Assembly: GCA_022835595.1 (NCBI GenBank)
Contig: BQUP01000008.1
Location: 248,001-312,000 of the forward strand
DNA length: 64,000 nt
Direction: 5' to 3'
From: Cystobasidium ongulense
Lineage: Eukaryota; Basidiomycota; Cystobasidiomycetes; Cystobasidiales; Cystobasidiaceae
Shown in pieces: positions 25,635 to 37,198 of the stretch. Position numbers and translations under genes: made by a program. Position 1 is the stretch's first letter. Every line of letters starts with the position of its first letter. The notes below the pieces were generated by a model. The model saw only the letters and a program-made list of their open reading frames with translations. It ran no database searches and was not told the DNA's origin.

Positions 25635-27722
25635 CTACCTCGAAACGCTGGAGCCAGTCGAAGTAGAAGCCGTTCTCGTCTTTCTGCCCGGTGATAGAGG
25701 AGGCGATATTTCATCGAGAGCTTCTGAGGCTAGGATTTCCTTCTTTGTTCGTTTACGAGTACATTGAGCTGCTGCATTTAGTGAAGTGTATCAGCTTTGT
25801 ATATCCGCTAATAGCAATGTGCTCATAGCTCGCAGACTCCAACTCACGTTTGATCATGTGAAGCATCTCGGGATGCCCTCTCTGTAAGTGAGGATGAGTG
25901 AAACCAGTATGGGTAAGTTCACCATCTACCGTCCCACCGCTGTCGTTCAAGTCGTCAAGCAAGGCAAGCTGAGACATGCGTATCATCTTGTATAGATTAA
26001 GTTGCCGGATGAATGAAGCGATCTGTCAAGTAAAGAGTGAAGAAGATTGTCAGCGAACCTTGATTAATCGACCCAGTTACAAATACTGCTCACATTCGAA
26101 TGTCTGAAGAATCGCGACAAGATGACTTCGCCGAAAGTGGGAGAATCTAATAGGAATGGAAACAGTCAGGTCCATTCAGGGACATGTTTCAAACAGGGCT
26201 TTCGCAGACTCACTGTGTGACAGGATGAAACCCTTGCCTTTGACGGTCCATCTAATATATTCACCAAACTCCTGAGGTTGGCTAAGTAAGAACCATAATT
26301 TACTGATAAAGCTAGTGGCTCCCGAGTGCGCTTCTATATTTTTCACTTCTTCGTCCAAGTTCAGAGGTTTGACTAAAGGTATCATCATTCCCGGACCGTA
26401 AGGGCCTGGATGACCATGAATACCGACGTGCATATGCGTTGGCAGCGGTGAGATTAGCTGGTGCGGCGAGTCGATAATGGGAGAAGTAGCCGACGGGCCT
26501 GTCAGTGCGAGAATCAGCTTACGTTCCTCGAATCGATCGCACAATGTAGACAACCACCTACGATGAGATGTGAAGCCTCGCAGGGGAGGTAAAGGATGTG
26601 GAAAGCCTGTATATTCAGGAGTTGGCAGAGGTGAGAAGGTCCCTTGAGTGTGAAATGGTGAATCAGGGAATGCCGAAGAATAGCTAAACGCTCCTGGGGG
26701 AGGTAGCTGAGGTTGATATGGTGCAGTACTAGTACTTGAGCCTACTCCTGTCGTCAAAGAAAGGATAGAGACATTGAATTACAATAATTAGACTTCCTTT
26801 AACAGCCCTTGCAATTGCGGAGGAAGAGAGAGAGACTCACCTGGATACTGTGCATGATGTTTTGCAGCTGCCGCCAGAATCGCTGACGTTTGATACTGAG
26901 CATAGTGTAGATTTGTATGAGCCGAAGCAGGAGTAGGGGGATGGGCCCCTTCTTCAAAGCTGAAACTTCTATCGGGCAAAGGTGCAGTCTGAGGAGGATT
27001 CTGATACATTTGCTGCTGATGCTGTTTCTGTTCATTTCTTTGATCAATCAGCATTGGCTGCGGAGCGAGGGGAGCAGATTGAGGTACGTAATCCTCGTAA
27101 GCAGCACTAGTGCCGGTTGCACCGAGTGCTGCTTTTGATGATATAGCAAAGTCAGGCTTCGTAGGAGAGGCAGAACCAGGCGTGGGAGGGTTATGAGTTG
27201 AGAAAGAGCCAACTGAAGAAATGCTACTCGTAGCTGATGGAGCTGCGGACATTTCAGACGAAGAAAGTGGAGCTGTAGGGAGGGGTGCTGATACTTGGTT
27301 GTCGGCAAAGGATGGATAAAGAGACGTCTAGTGCCCGGAGATGGGTGAGACATCTCTGTCATAGTGGGAGAGCTTATTGGGTCATTCATCCCCTCTTGAT
27401 GCGTTTGCTGCTGTGTCGAGTAGCTCTGATTGAAGGCTAGATCTGCTGCTGTTGCCGCTGCAGCGACTGCTGCAAGAGTCATGACAGGTGCTTCTGCGTT
27501 CGGAGACATCCGCTCTTGCTGTCGTGTAGCGTAATCCTCTTCTTGTTCTGATGGAATGACCTGCTTGAAACGATGGGCAGGACTGATAGGTGTAGGATGA
27601 TGTAGCCTTTCAGGGCTTGCGGTCTCTGCGTTACGCATGTTATCCTGATTGCCGTTGCTCTCTAAATGGCGCCGGTGGTCAGATGCTTGATGGTCTGCTG
27701 ACTGGCGCAAATTGCTGTGCAT
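25635..27722 (-). CDS. HSF-type DNA-binding domain transcription factor
   Basis: Exons are 27722-27326, 27272-26841, 26747-26214, 26146-26094, 26022-25848 and 25771-25635, giving 575 aa. The first 420 residues are Gln/Pro/Ser-rich and disordered. The HSF-type winged helix then spans about residues 422-530: TSFISKLWFLLSQP, WTVKGKGFIL, FGEVILSRFFRHSNIASFIR, QLNLYK and FTHPHLQRGHPEMLHMIK. The usual 'YGF' after QLN is YKM here. Only some 45 residues follow, with a basic run (CTRKRTKKEIL), and the HR-A/B coiled coil that trimerises Hsf1 is not visible, so this is probably not the heat-shock factor itself. The last intron ends CAGCAG, so two acceptors one codon apart are possible. The start codon is the first ATG after an in-frame stop; an upstream exon is possible. 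Confidence 0.85.
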
Positions 27723-30705
27723 GTCGTTGGACGCCTGTTTCTAGACTTTGCTAGTGAGGGACTGGCCACTAAGCGGAAGGGGACTCGCGCAGTATAGTAA
27801 TGGAATCGTCGCGGCGGGGGTAGAGCGAGAGGTGATACTTTTGCTGTGTCAGATTTATGAGCTGTTGATGCGATTCTTCAGGATTGGTAGAGTGAGGGTT
27901 CTGATGGTCCAATACTCGTTTGACAAGGCTTTATTAGCCGGTTCAATCCTCAAGGAGGCTTGCAGCCTTGTTGGATTTGCGTAGAGATTTGAAGCGACGT
28001 TGCCAGCAGGACAAGCCCAGCAGCTATGAAAGCAGGTCTCGATATCCGGGATTTGGGATAAGACAATACCGCCCGCAGTCACGAGGCCCTGGACACTGCT
28101 AGCAAGGAGGCGCTGCAAGGCGCAGGATGACTGAAGAGATGAGCTTTAAATCAGTACGAGATGCATGCGACAGAATGCGGTATATCAATAGCGGGGAGGG
28201 TGTGAGAGGCCATCTTGGTAGTCTTAGTTTAGCCAGCCTCGCCAGAATGCTGGCCCAGCGCCCGCTTGACAAGCATGCAGCCTGTCACCCGTCTTCTTGT
28301 TGCTAAGAGCATACACGGGACGAGACCATTGACGATGAACTGTCTGTCGTCGTCGAAAGCATCTTCTCGTGTCTTCTGAGTGTTTTCGGTACCCCCACAA
28401 GGTTGTCAGACGGCACTCGCGAAGCACCGCGAATAACACTGCAGAGCGGGGTGTGCGGGTTCCAGCGGGCCTGAGAATGGGTGTTGTGTGACAGCTGAGA
28501 GCGCAGTTTGAGAAGCGTAGCCGCTGCCATACGTGTCTTGCATTGGCGAGGAAGTAATGTGTGTATGCAGTTCGCCTCTTTGACAGTAAATTGGCCCCAA
28601 CCGGGTACGTGTGGCAGCGCCAGGCGATAGAAGGGTGACGAGCGAGGGAGTGAGGACATGCGAGTAGCACCTGACTGACCTGTATCTCTCTAAGCCACTG
28701 TCACTGTCTTCCAACTGATCACCTGACCAGCGTGATGTTGTAGCGAAGCGAAGGTGTCCGTGCCTCTGCAATAGAAGAGAAATGGGGGACTGCCGTGCTG
28801 TAGATTTTGACAAGAATGAGGAAATTGCGAGAAGATGGCTAATGACCTGTTTGATGGCTTACCTAACAGAGGTACTCTCTTGCACTTCAGGCGTGTTGTC
28901 TGCTGGTGGTTCAAGTGAGAGCTTAGAAGAGTCAGGAAGAAAGAGGCTGAAAGATTAGGCAGCGAGCCAGAACTGGCAAGACAGGAGATACTGTAGCGAT
29001 GACCAAGTCTTGCGTCTCTCTTGATCCCATCCTGTTGCTGCTCCAGACATTGCTCATCATTCCCTCCCTGCATTTGTATACCTACGGCTGTCCGCCTCAG
29101 ATGCACATCGGCCTGCACAGACCCGGGGTGAACAAAGGCGTAAAAGGCCTTACCCCGTGCCTCTTCTAGAACAAAGTTGGTGACCGTCAGGCTTGTGCAG
29201 ACCTTATTAGCGATTGCAGCCTGCAGGTGGTTCAGAAAAAACAACGGATTTCGAAGGGTGAGGGCAGCAGATTAGACTGGATGGGAGATTCTGCCACTCG
29301 GACACAGCCAATGGAGCATGATGTGCTGCCACGCTGCGGAGGTTTTCCTAACTCCAGCTCCAACTGCTTGCTCGCTCTCGCGGTTTTCGCACAAGCAGGG
29401 TGGAGGTACCGCACACAAGCTTGATAGCCGAAACTGTCGAAGAATTCAAGAGTCGAGATTCTACTACGGACCAGGTTGCAGTCTTCCAGGTTGATACCAG
29501 TCGACCTTTGCTAGTGCAAGCAGTCACGGAAGACCGACTGAAGTGCATAGATCCCAGTACCAGCAGGAAGCGAGCATCCTCGTAAAGCCGATCGAGCAGT
29601 GGAGCGATATTTCTGATTGACTACATCGTCCTGACCCATCACATCCTTATAATCATTTTTGAATGCTCGCAAGGCGACAGAGCCTGTCGGTTGCGTACCT
29701 ACTTGACCAAAACTGCGTTGCTATCGGAATGATAGCAAAGCTTTGGATAACAGAAGCTGTAGAAGCAGACGCGCCAAGCGATACTTTCCGAGCGCAAGAG
29801 CTATTCTTTCCCGCATTATGTGGCCATAGATCACCGACTGGAGGGACGAATCACACTCTGCTCAAGAGCCAGCCTGCTTCTCTGCCTTACTCTCTCCGGT
29901 TCTCGAACCGAACATCGCAGGGTGGGGCGAAAGCCATGCATGGCCGAATGAAGCTTCGTCGTGTGAGCGATGCGGCTATCCCCTGAGCCAACTCAGAGAG
30001 CAATGCCAACGGTATATCAAAGCTCAGGTATAAGACAGAAAGCCTCAGTGCAGATTATCTCTGGAGACGTCTCGCCTTACAAGTTCAGAAAGCATCACTT
30101 CGAGTGGAAAACGTTCGAGCGTGGGTCCGCCCTCTATATCCGAGAAAATACCATGCGGGAAGAAGTACCGTCCAGAGAATGAGGATAGATAAATGGATAG
30201 TTCATGTGCCTGAGGCCTACGTAATCCTTCAACTACGGACTTACTACTGTACAGCAAACCGCAGGCTAGGTCGGTGTTGATGGGGCGATTGCAGATACCG
30301 CCCGAACCACTTATCGCCGCTTACTGCGCTGACAAATTCCCAAATTCCGACGACCGACCGAGCTGACTCGCATCCAGTCCCCGATGTACGCGTACGCGCC
30401 GATGCTGAATCAATCAGAATTCATAGTGTGGAGCAGAAGGTCGTGCTAAATTACTCTCGGTCGCCAGACATGGTAGTGAGGGCCGCGTGTTCGCTCGGCC
30501 GGAGGTTCAAAGAAGCATGTGCAGGAGAGGAGGAGGTGGAAGGGGGATGGGGGTTAGAAATAATTTACATTTGGAGGCTCTCTCTCTCTTCTGCTTCTGA
30601 CACACTTTTTAGCGAACTGATAGTCCTGCACCCATTGAGGCTTATCCTTCAAGGTTCCTTCATCTCCTCATCTCTGTTGGACAGCGACGAGACAAAACAC
30701 CCAAC
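27723..30705. other. 3 kb non-coding region between HSF-type and MFS genes
   Basis: The region between two divergent genes. The longest open frame (28690-29244, minus, 184 codons) starts without ATG and has no recognisable domain. The stretch from about 29345 to 29850 belongs to a repeat pair listed separately. Just before the MFS start (30600-30700) the sequence becomes pyrimidine-rich, as expected of a leader. No RNA gene was recognised. Confidence 0.5.
29345..29850 (+). repeat. Unidentified diverged repeat, copy A
   Basis: It shares several collinear blocks with 34225-34720: 'actccagctccaa-tgcttgctc', 'ttgatagccgaaactgtcga', 'cttccag', and a longer block around 29750-29815 centred on 'gcgatacttt' and 'caagagct-ttctttc'. 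The distance from the first to the last block is about 426 bp here and 420 bp in copy B, so the copies match along their length. By eye the last block is about 70% identical. No terminal repeats, target duplication, poly(A) or coding domain was recognised, so the type is unknown. Confidence 0.65.
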
Positions 30706-33700
30706 ATGTCCGCTCCACTAGGACCCGAAGTCGCAGAGGCGAGAAACATACACTTGAATGATGCAGGGTACCAATATGAGCTCGACCACCTTCGCGACAA
30801 CCCGCAGTCTAAACCGGCAGAAAAGAAACCAGCTGAGGTCGTGACTCCAGAAGTTGGAGGAGATGCCGCCAAAGGCAGCCCTGCTACAACGCTGGTGGAT
30901 ACTGAGATCTCTGAGGAGGAAAAGCCAAAGGGACTCGCCTTCATGTTGATCATCAGTATGTCGTCCCAATACCTGCTGGCCATCCCAATGCGATACTGAC
31001 AGTTGTCTCTCCATACTTCCGTGCTCATCCTACCAGTTGGCCTATACCTTGCCACTTTCCTCTTCTGCCTTGATGTTTCCATCGTTGCCCCAGGTCAGCT
31101 CTGCATCTCCCAACTTTGCCTTGGCCGATTCGATTTAACGTTCTTTTCCCCCTATGCTAGCCATCCCGGTCATCACCAACGATTTCCATGATACATCCAA
31201 AGCTACCTGGTTTTTCTCAATTTATCTGGCTCTTAATACATGCTTCCAACCCGTGGCAGGGTAGGTTTTCTTCCATTTGTATTCGTATGATGAATCGCTG
31301 TTTACGTTGATACCGGCATTTCTTCTCGTAGACAATTCTATCGGATCAATGCCAAATGGGCTTTCCTAATCAATGTGTTTCTCTTCGAGTGAGTCGCCTT
31401 TTTTTGAGTATACACTAGATCTAATGAATTTACTGGCTGTCTCAATGTGCAGAATCGTAGGTTGCATTTCAGAAGTTCATGGCGTTCAGGAATGCTGGCC
31501 TGACTTCGGGGCGCGCACGCCTCTCCGATTCGCAGGGATCCCTCGTTTGTGCTGTCGCGCCGTCTTCGAACGTCTTCATCTTCGGGCGAGCTCTAGCTGG
31601 TGTGGGAACAGCCGGTGGATATGGTAAGGGATCCCTCCAGTCCGTTGTCGGCTACAAAAAGAAGGGGAAGCTGATTTCTTTCATAAAAATCCAGTTGGTG
31701 TCATGGTCATTATCGCCAAGGTCAGTGGACATGATTGCGGTCTAGATCGCTTCCCGTCTTACTTGTAGGCTGTCAATACAGATCTCTCCAGTTGGAGAAT
31801 CTACGAAATGGATCAACGGTGTTGGTGCAATCTATTCACTGGGAGCCGTCGCTGGTCCTGTAAGTCGAAGCAATGCTACTGCTCAGTAATACAGTTGACC
31901 CAATATGGATCTCTTTTACAAAGCTTATCGGAGGAGCCTTCGTAAGTGCCTCTGGGTCAAGTACCTTCATTTGATCCGAACTGACGATCAATGCAGGTCT
32001 CTAAAGTGACATGGCGATGGTGTTTGTAGGTTGATGCTCCGACTAAAATCGTAAAGCATGGCCGTACTGACTTGAATATGCAAACACAGCTACATCAATC
32101 TTCCAATCGGCGGTCTCACTCTGGTCGCTTGCTTCTTCCTACTTCCTCAGCCCAAACCCACCTCTGTATCATATAGGCAACGCACGATAAAGATCCTCAA
32201 GGAAATTGACTGGATAGGTACTGGTCTTATTCTGGCAGCTCTCATCATGATGCTCATGGCGTTGTAAGTGAATATCAATCGGTCCTAGCTTCCAGATTTT
32301 GACATGTTTATCACCTTTACAGCCAGTGGGGAGGACTCAAGTACAGTGAGTCTGGTCATATCCGAAACGAAGACCCGCGCCCTACTAATTGCCACTCGAC
32401 TGCAGGCTGGAGCTCATCCGTTATTATCGGTCTCATTGTTGGCGTCCTTCTGAGCATCATTGCAATCATCGGATGGGTCATTTACCGTGGCGAGAACGGT
32501 TTCGTTCGCCCAAGGCTGGCAAAGCAGAGAAGCATTGCTGCAGCGATGGCATGCAACTTTGCTATTGCCGGAGCATAGTGAGTATTAACGGTTGCCACAT
32601 TTCGACTGGCATTGTTGCTGCTCGGTCGCATCACACCACATGCTGATAATTTCCATTTGAATCTAGCTTCACCGTTATCTCGAGTGAGTGCGAGAGCCTG
32701 GTCCTCATTTTCGTCCACAAGCTTCTTCTCAAGCTGAAAACATCTTTATATTGCCTGACAGTTCTCGCATACTATTTCCAGATCCGAGGATCATCCGCCC
32801 TTCGTTCTGGAGTGCAGCTCTTGCCGATGATTGCTGGCGTCGTCACTGCCTTGGTCGTCGGTGGAGCAGGCGGCCCCATTGTAGGCTATACTAATCCTTT
32901 CCTCCTCGCTGGTAGTAAGTTTCCAAAGCCTTGCTGCTGCCGTGCATATGCGGCCTTTAACGAATCTCTCCATTTGATGTCTTTCATAGTGGTTATCATG
33001 GTTGTCATGCTCGGACCGTTGACTCTCTTCTCAACAACTACTTCAACTGCTTACTGGGCAGGCGTGACCTTCGCTTTCGGATTCGTAAGTTTCGATCCCT
33101 GCCGGGCCGAAGACGTGTGAATTGAGCTGATACACCTGTCGTCCTCCTCCCAGGGATCCGGTCTATGCTTCATGATGCCTTTCCTGCTTAGTCAGACACT
33201 GCTTGCACCGGAAGATCTCGAGATCGGCAGTGCCATGGTCTTGTTTATGCAGACACTTGGGTGAGTTCTACGTTCTATTGAAAGTCCAATATTTCCTTTT
33301 TGCTGATGTCAATGTGTTGCAGTGGTGCTATCGTATTCGCTATGTACGCATACTAGCGCTTTGCCCCTTGCTGAAATGATACTTAGCTGACACTGTACAT
33401 TGTTCGATAGTGGTCAAGCTATCTTCCAGAACAAGTATGCAAATGGCGTCATGGCTATCCCCAATCTTTCTAACGCCGAGGCTGTCGTAAATGGAGTAAG
33501 TAGTTGGTGCGCAGGTGCACTGTTAGAGTATCATGCTAATGACATTCCGACTGTAGGGTATCACCGCGTTCCGAGTAAGTGCCTTGTTCCAGCTCGTTCA
33601 ATACCCGCGCATCACTCACTCCACATATATTATCGACAGTTTCTGGCGCCTCCCGAATTAGTCCCGGAAATCGAGGCCATCGCTATCTCCGCTGTAAAGT

Positions 33701-33978
33701 ATGCCTACTATACACCGGTGAGTTGCTCGCTTTTTGTAGACAGCATATTATGCCTACTAAATGGGCATTGACTGAATCTGGTTTATGTCCTGCAGATCAC
33801 AATTCTCGGACTGGCTATACTATGTGCCTTCCCCTTCGCCGAATGGGTAAGCTTTCAAGTAGTCGATCGGAACAGAAGCAGAGCTAATGCTTTCTGCTAC
33901 TCATATCTACAGCGATCCATCAAACCCGCTCCGAAGGAAACTGATGAGGAAAAGAAAGGTGAACAGGTCTCCGCTTGA
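30706..33978 (+). CDS. MFS multidrug/toxin exporter, DHA2-like, 23 exons
   Basis: A major facilitator superfamily proton antiporter of the plasma membrane, resembling fungal drug and toxin exporters. I resolve 23 exons summing to 588 aa, among them 31453-31456 (4 nt), 31924-31941 (18), 32323-32345 (23), 32667-32683 (17), 33323-33343 (21) and 33557-33574 (18). The N-terminal 85 residues are hydrophilic. Family segments follow: LYLATFLFCLDVSIVAPAIP, ATWFFSIYLALNTCFQPVAG, VFIFGRALAGVGTAGGYVG, GAIYSLGAVAGPLIGGAF, VTWRWCFYINLPIGG, DWIGTGLILAALIMMLMAL and QLLPMIAGVVTALVVGGAGG, with about 14 membrane segments. The tail is Lys/Glu-rich. Frame continuity requires the 4 nt exon. The substrate is unknown. 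It sits alone between two repeat copies, with no biosynthetic enzyme nearby. Confidence 0.9.
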
Positions 33979-35256
33979 TATGTACCCAAATCTACAAGAA
34001 AGACGTACATTGCTGTACGTCCGACCAATCCCATTAGAGAGTCCCGTTCATTTGTCCGCGGGCCTTAGTCATGCTTTTATAAGTCTTAGCGATTCTAGCC
34101 TGCAGTATCCGTCAGAGCAGTCTTCCAAAGGACAGGTTGTGGGCAGCTTCATCCGGGACACTTGTCGACGCTGGACAATGTCAACCTGAGGTGTAATATA
34201 CTATGTTGCTGCGAAAATGTACTTCGACTCCAGCTCCAATTGCTTGCTCTCACATTGTTCGTACGAACAAGATAAGATACTGCAGCCCGTGCTTGATAGC
34301 CGAAACTGTCGAAAAGTGTTCGCGAAGCAGGATCGTGCGACACTTTTGAGCGATGAAAGCCTTCCAGTCTGCATGTGTTGTGTTCCAAGGCGACAGGCTG
34401 AGTCGTGCAGACTCAAGCACAGAAAGAAGCAAGCTGTCGCATTCTGGCATTGCCGATCAAATTAGTGGAGCGTGTTTATCAGACTCTGAATCACCAAGTG
34501 CATCTCTGTAATGTTCCAATTGGATCGCAAGGTACCAATCCAGCAGAGTATGATACCTGCTCATTCAGAAATGAGCAGAAAGCAACGTCGCTATGAAAGA
34601 CGAGCAAAGGTCTTGTTAATTGCAGCTATAGCAGAAGACGCGTCGGGCGATACTTTCGAAGCACAAGAGCTGTTCTTTTTGTCGCTTTATTGCAGGCGTA
34701 GAGCAAGACAATGCAAGGCCAAAGGTCCGTATATGTCGCCTCTGTGCGCATAACTTAGTTGCTAATGAGAGAGCAGCTGCTATGAAAGCAAGCGCAATGT
34801 CTTCAGCTCTGGCGTGCCAGGCTAACGTGGATGGGGCATAACGCGTGCAAGAGTGGCGGTCGAATCTCGTCAACGAAATTGCGCCTGGTACAAACAGCCA
34901 TTAGGAATGAACGTAGCTGTCTCCCTTCGACTGGACGCCTTGTGAACGAATCGCAGCAATCACGCAGGAATTCTACGCATATATTCACACCGGTTTGACT
35001 AAACACCGTGGAGAGGGCTTCTGAATACGCGAGCATCGGCAAAGGGAAGAATGAAAAAGAGCGAAGTAGATTGCAGCATAACCATGAAGCCAGCGGACTC
35101 CATTATGAAAGTAACGTGAACCCAAAGCATCAGGTCAAAGAATTGTCCATGCACAAATAGATCGTGTCGTTTCTTGACCAGAGAGAATTCTCAAGCTCAA
35201 GACGTATCGTGAATGTATGTATCCATACCAATCCTTCAAGCTAATTATTCCTCAAC
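33979..35256. other. Convergent spacer between MFS gene and glycoprotein gene
   Basis: About 1.3 kb. It contains the second copy of the repeat (34225-34720). The remaining part (34750-35250) holds only short open frames without recognisable content. Confidence 0.5.
34225..34720 (+). repeat. Unidentified diverged repeat, copy B
   Basis: The partner of copy A at 29345-29850, in the same orientation on the other side of the MFS gene. Shared blocks include 'ctccagctccaattgcttgc' (34229 on), 'ttgatagccgaaactgtcga' (34293 on) and 'gcgatactttcgaagcacaa' (34648 on). Readings in more than one frame and on both strands look alike between the copies, as expected of DNA-level relatedness rather than a conserved protein. 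Confidence 0.65.
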
Positions 35257-37198
35257 TTATAGCATCATTGCGATTGCCAAAATACCACCTAGACCAGCAG
35301 CGGCGACGGCCAAAGGTTTATTTTGGTTCGCTGCGCCCGTATTGTTGGACGCGTTGTTGGACGCGTTGGTAGGAGCGGCATTGTTGGCTGCTCCTGCACC
35401 TCTGGTCACGGATGACGACGAAGGAGCAGAAGAAGAACTCGAGGTACCGGATGTTGTGGCCGCGCTTGTCGCAGCACTGGTGGACACGGAGCTTCCGGGA
35501 GCCTGTTCAACGTATCGTTAGACATGTTGACAAGAGAACACTGACAAGGGTCTTACCTGTCCAAGAGCGCTGTACAGATCGGACGAAGTGTACGTGGTGC
35601 ACTGCGAAGACTCGGGGATTTCAGGCTGGTAAGGCATGGTACTGATGGCACCCAGGCTCTCAGGAGGTTGAGTGTAGCTGATAAGTAAAACCGAGATCAG
35701 CAGCTATCGTACCCAACGAATCAGATTGGGTCGTGCAAAGCTCACGTAACAGTTCTTCCAGCTTCATTCACATAAACACCAGGGAATCTTTGGTTGTCAG
35801 ACTCGCAAGATGTGAACGTTTCATTGATGGTTCCGTAACTCGCTGGGGCACTGATAGAAGATATAACTCGGCTAGGTGAGCCTGACTGCGGTCGAGACGT
35901 ACTATGGACAGTGATACTCACTTATAGTAGCATCCAATTCGGTCGAAGATATGCTCGCAGTAATGCCAGTCGTTTTCATCGGCAGGATCACAAGCTTTGA
36001 GGCAGAACATATCGGCCCCCCTATCATATCAACCCAACAGATGAATTAGCCACAAGCCCTCACTGATGTTGTTCTATTCAACTCACATGAAGTTGTGCCA
36101 CTGCATGACCTGGGTCCACTGCGTTCCATTGCTGCTTCCGAAAGCTTGAGAGTACATCAAACCACCCAATGGATTTCCTCGTCTATCAGCACCGTGAGGG
36201 TCCATTTCACCGCCATAATCGCCAGCTTGGATGTTGATCTGAGTTTGGTCGATGAATCCAACTACTTGAACGTAAGATGGAGCTCGGGTGAACTGGACAC
36301 CCTTGAGTGCTCCTGCTGGAATGAGACGTGTACCCTGGCGCGAAGAACACAAATGTTAAGCAAGACTGCGTCGAGGTCGATGCCTGAAGAAGGTGACCAC
36401 TCACTCTGCCTGGACGAGTACACCAAGCTACCATTTCACCCTCGGTATCACCGACGACCGAATCAGGCTCAGGCGGTGCCCAAAGCTGCGATGCGAACGA
36501 AGGTTCAGTCACACAAGATCTGCGCAGAAGGGGTGGTGTACAGAAGACTCACGCAGAAGTCATCGATGCTGTTCACGAAGCCAGTTTGGCATAATGACTC
36601 TGGTCCTTCAGTAGTGGAGTTACATAGCTGTTGATAGGGGAATCACAGAAGAAAACAGAAGACGAGGGAAGCAGGTAGTGCAGAGATTGTTTCGACCATC
36701 CCGACGGAGTGAAATCATTGTGAGATGTATGAAGGATCCAATACGGTACCATGACAGTTGTGCGCGAGAAAGATGCAAAAGCAAATCAGCATTATGAAAC
36801 CTGCATGCTCTTGGCATTCATTCCGTAGTCGCGATCTAGCGCTGCTTGGAAGAGTCGAAAGCGAAGCGAGCTCGAGGACAACTTACATTGTAGCCTTGTT
36901 GAGTACCTCGAGGCCCGTTGTCTGTGTCTACTCTGTATGGGATTCCATCAGGCTGTCGTGTCGTTGATATGCATGGCAGTGGATTGGGGTCGATGTGTCA
37001 CCGGGTGGCGTTGCGAGGAAGGGAAGAGAGAGTCAGCAACGACAAACCACAGACGCTGGCTGCTGGCAGGTTCGTACGCACATAGTCGAATGTCTTTGCC
37101 GCCAGAGGGACGAACGACGACTGAGCGCTGGCTAGAATCGCGCCTGAAGCAGCGATGGAGAGGCCAACAAAGCGGCCGACGGCAGATGGAGCGGGCAT
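35257..37198 (-). CDS. GPI-anchored cysteine-rich glycoprotein, 'macrofage activating glycoprotein' family, copy 1
   Basis: A secreted surface protein of a basidiomycete family with that historical annotation; its molecular role is not known to me. Exons are 37198-37082, 36952-36887, 36627-36553, 36485-36405, 36334-36087, 36020-35922, 35850-35746, 35677-35557 and 35502-35257, giving 385 aa. A signal peptide (GLSIAASGAILASAQ) is followed by PDGIPYRVDTDNGPRGTQ, LCNSTTEGPESLCQT, SIDDFCLWAPPEPDS, MDPHGADRRGNPLGGLMYSQ, FCLKACDPADENDWHYCEH and FDRIGCYYN. A Ser/Thr/Ala stalk and hydrophobic tail (LAVAAAGLGGILAIAMML) indicate a GPI anchor. Many N-glycosylation sequons are present. It is the downstream member of a tandem pair with 38198-40203. 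Confidence 0.87.

Noticed and set aside
28690-29244. 184-codon minus-strand open frame upstream of the HSF-type gene
   Set aside because: It begins at a non-ATG codon, lacks any recognisable domain and shows no conserved pattern; likely chance.
29663-29986. Possible protein shared by the two repeat copies (both contain a 'DTF.AQELFF' reading)
   Set aside because: Codon-by-codon comparison shows mostly non-synonymous differences, and other frames on both strands look equally similar, so DNA-level relatedness explains it.
34803-34900. tRNA-like 'ggtcgaatctc' resembling a B box
   Set aside because: No matching A box at the right distance and no cloverleaf could be folded by eye.
30706-37198. 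A secondary-metabolite cluster around the MFS exporter
   Set aside because: No synthase, oxidase or cluster regulator is adjacent; neighbours are an HSF-type factor and surface glycoproteins.
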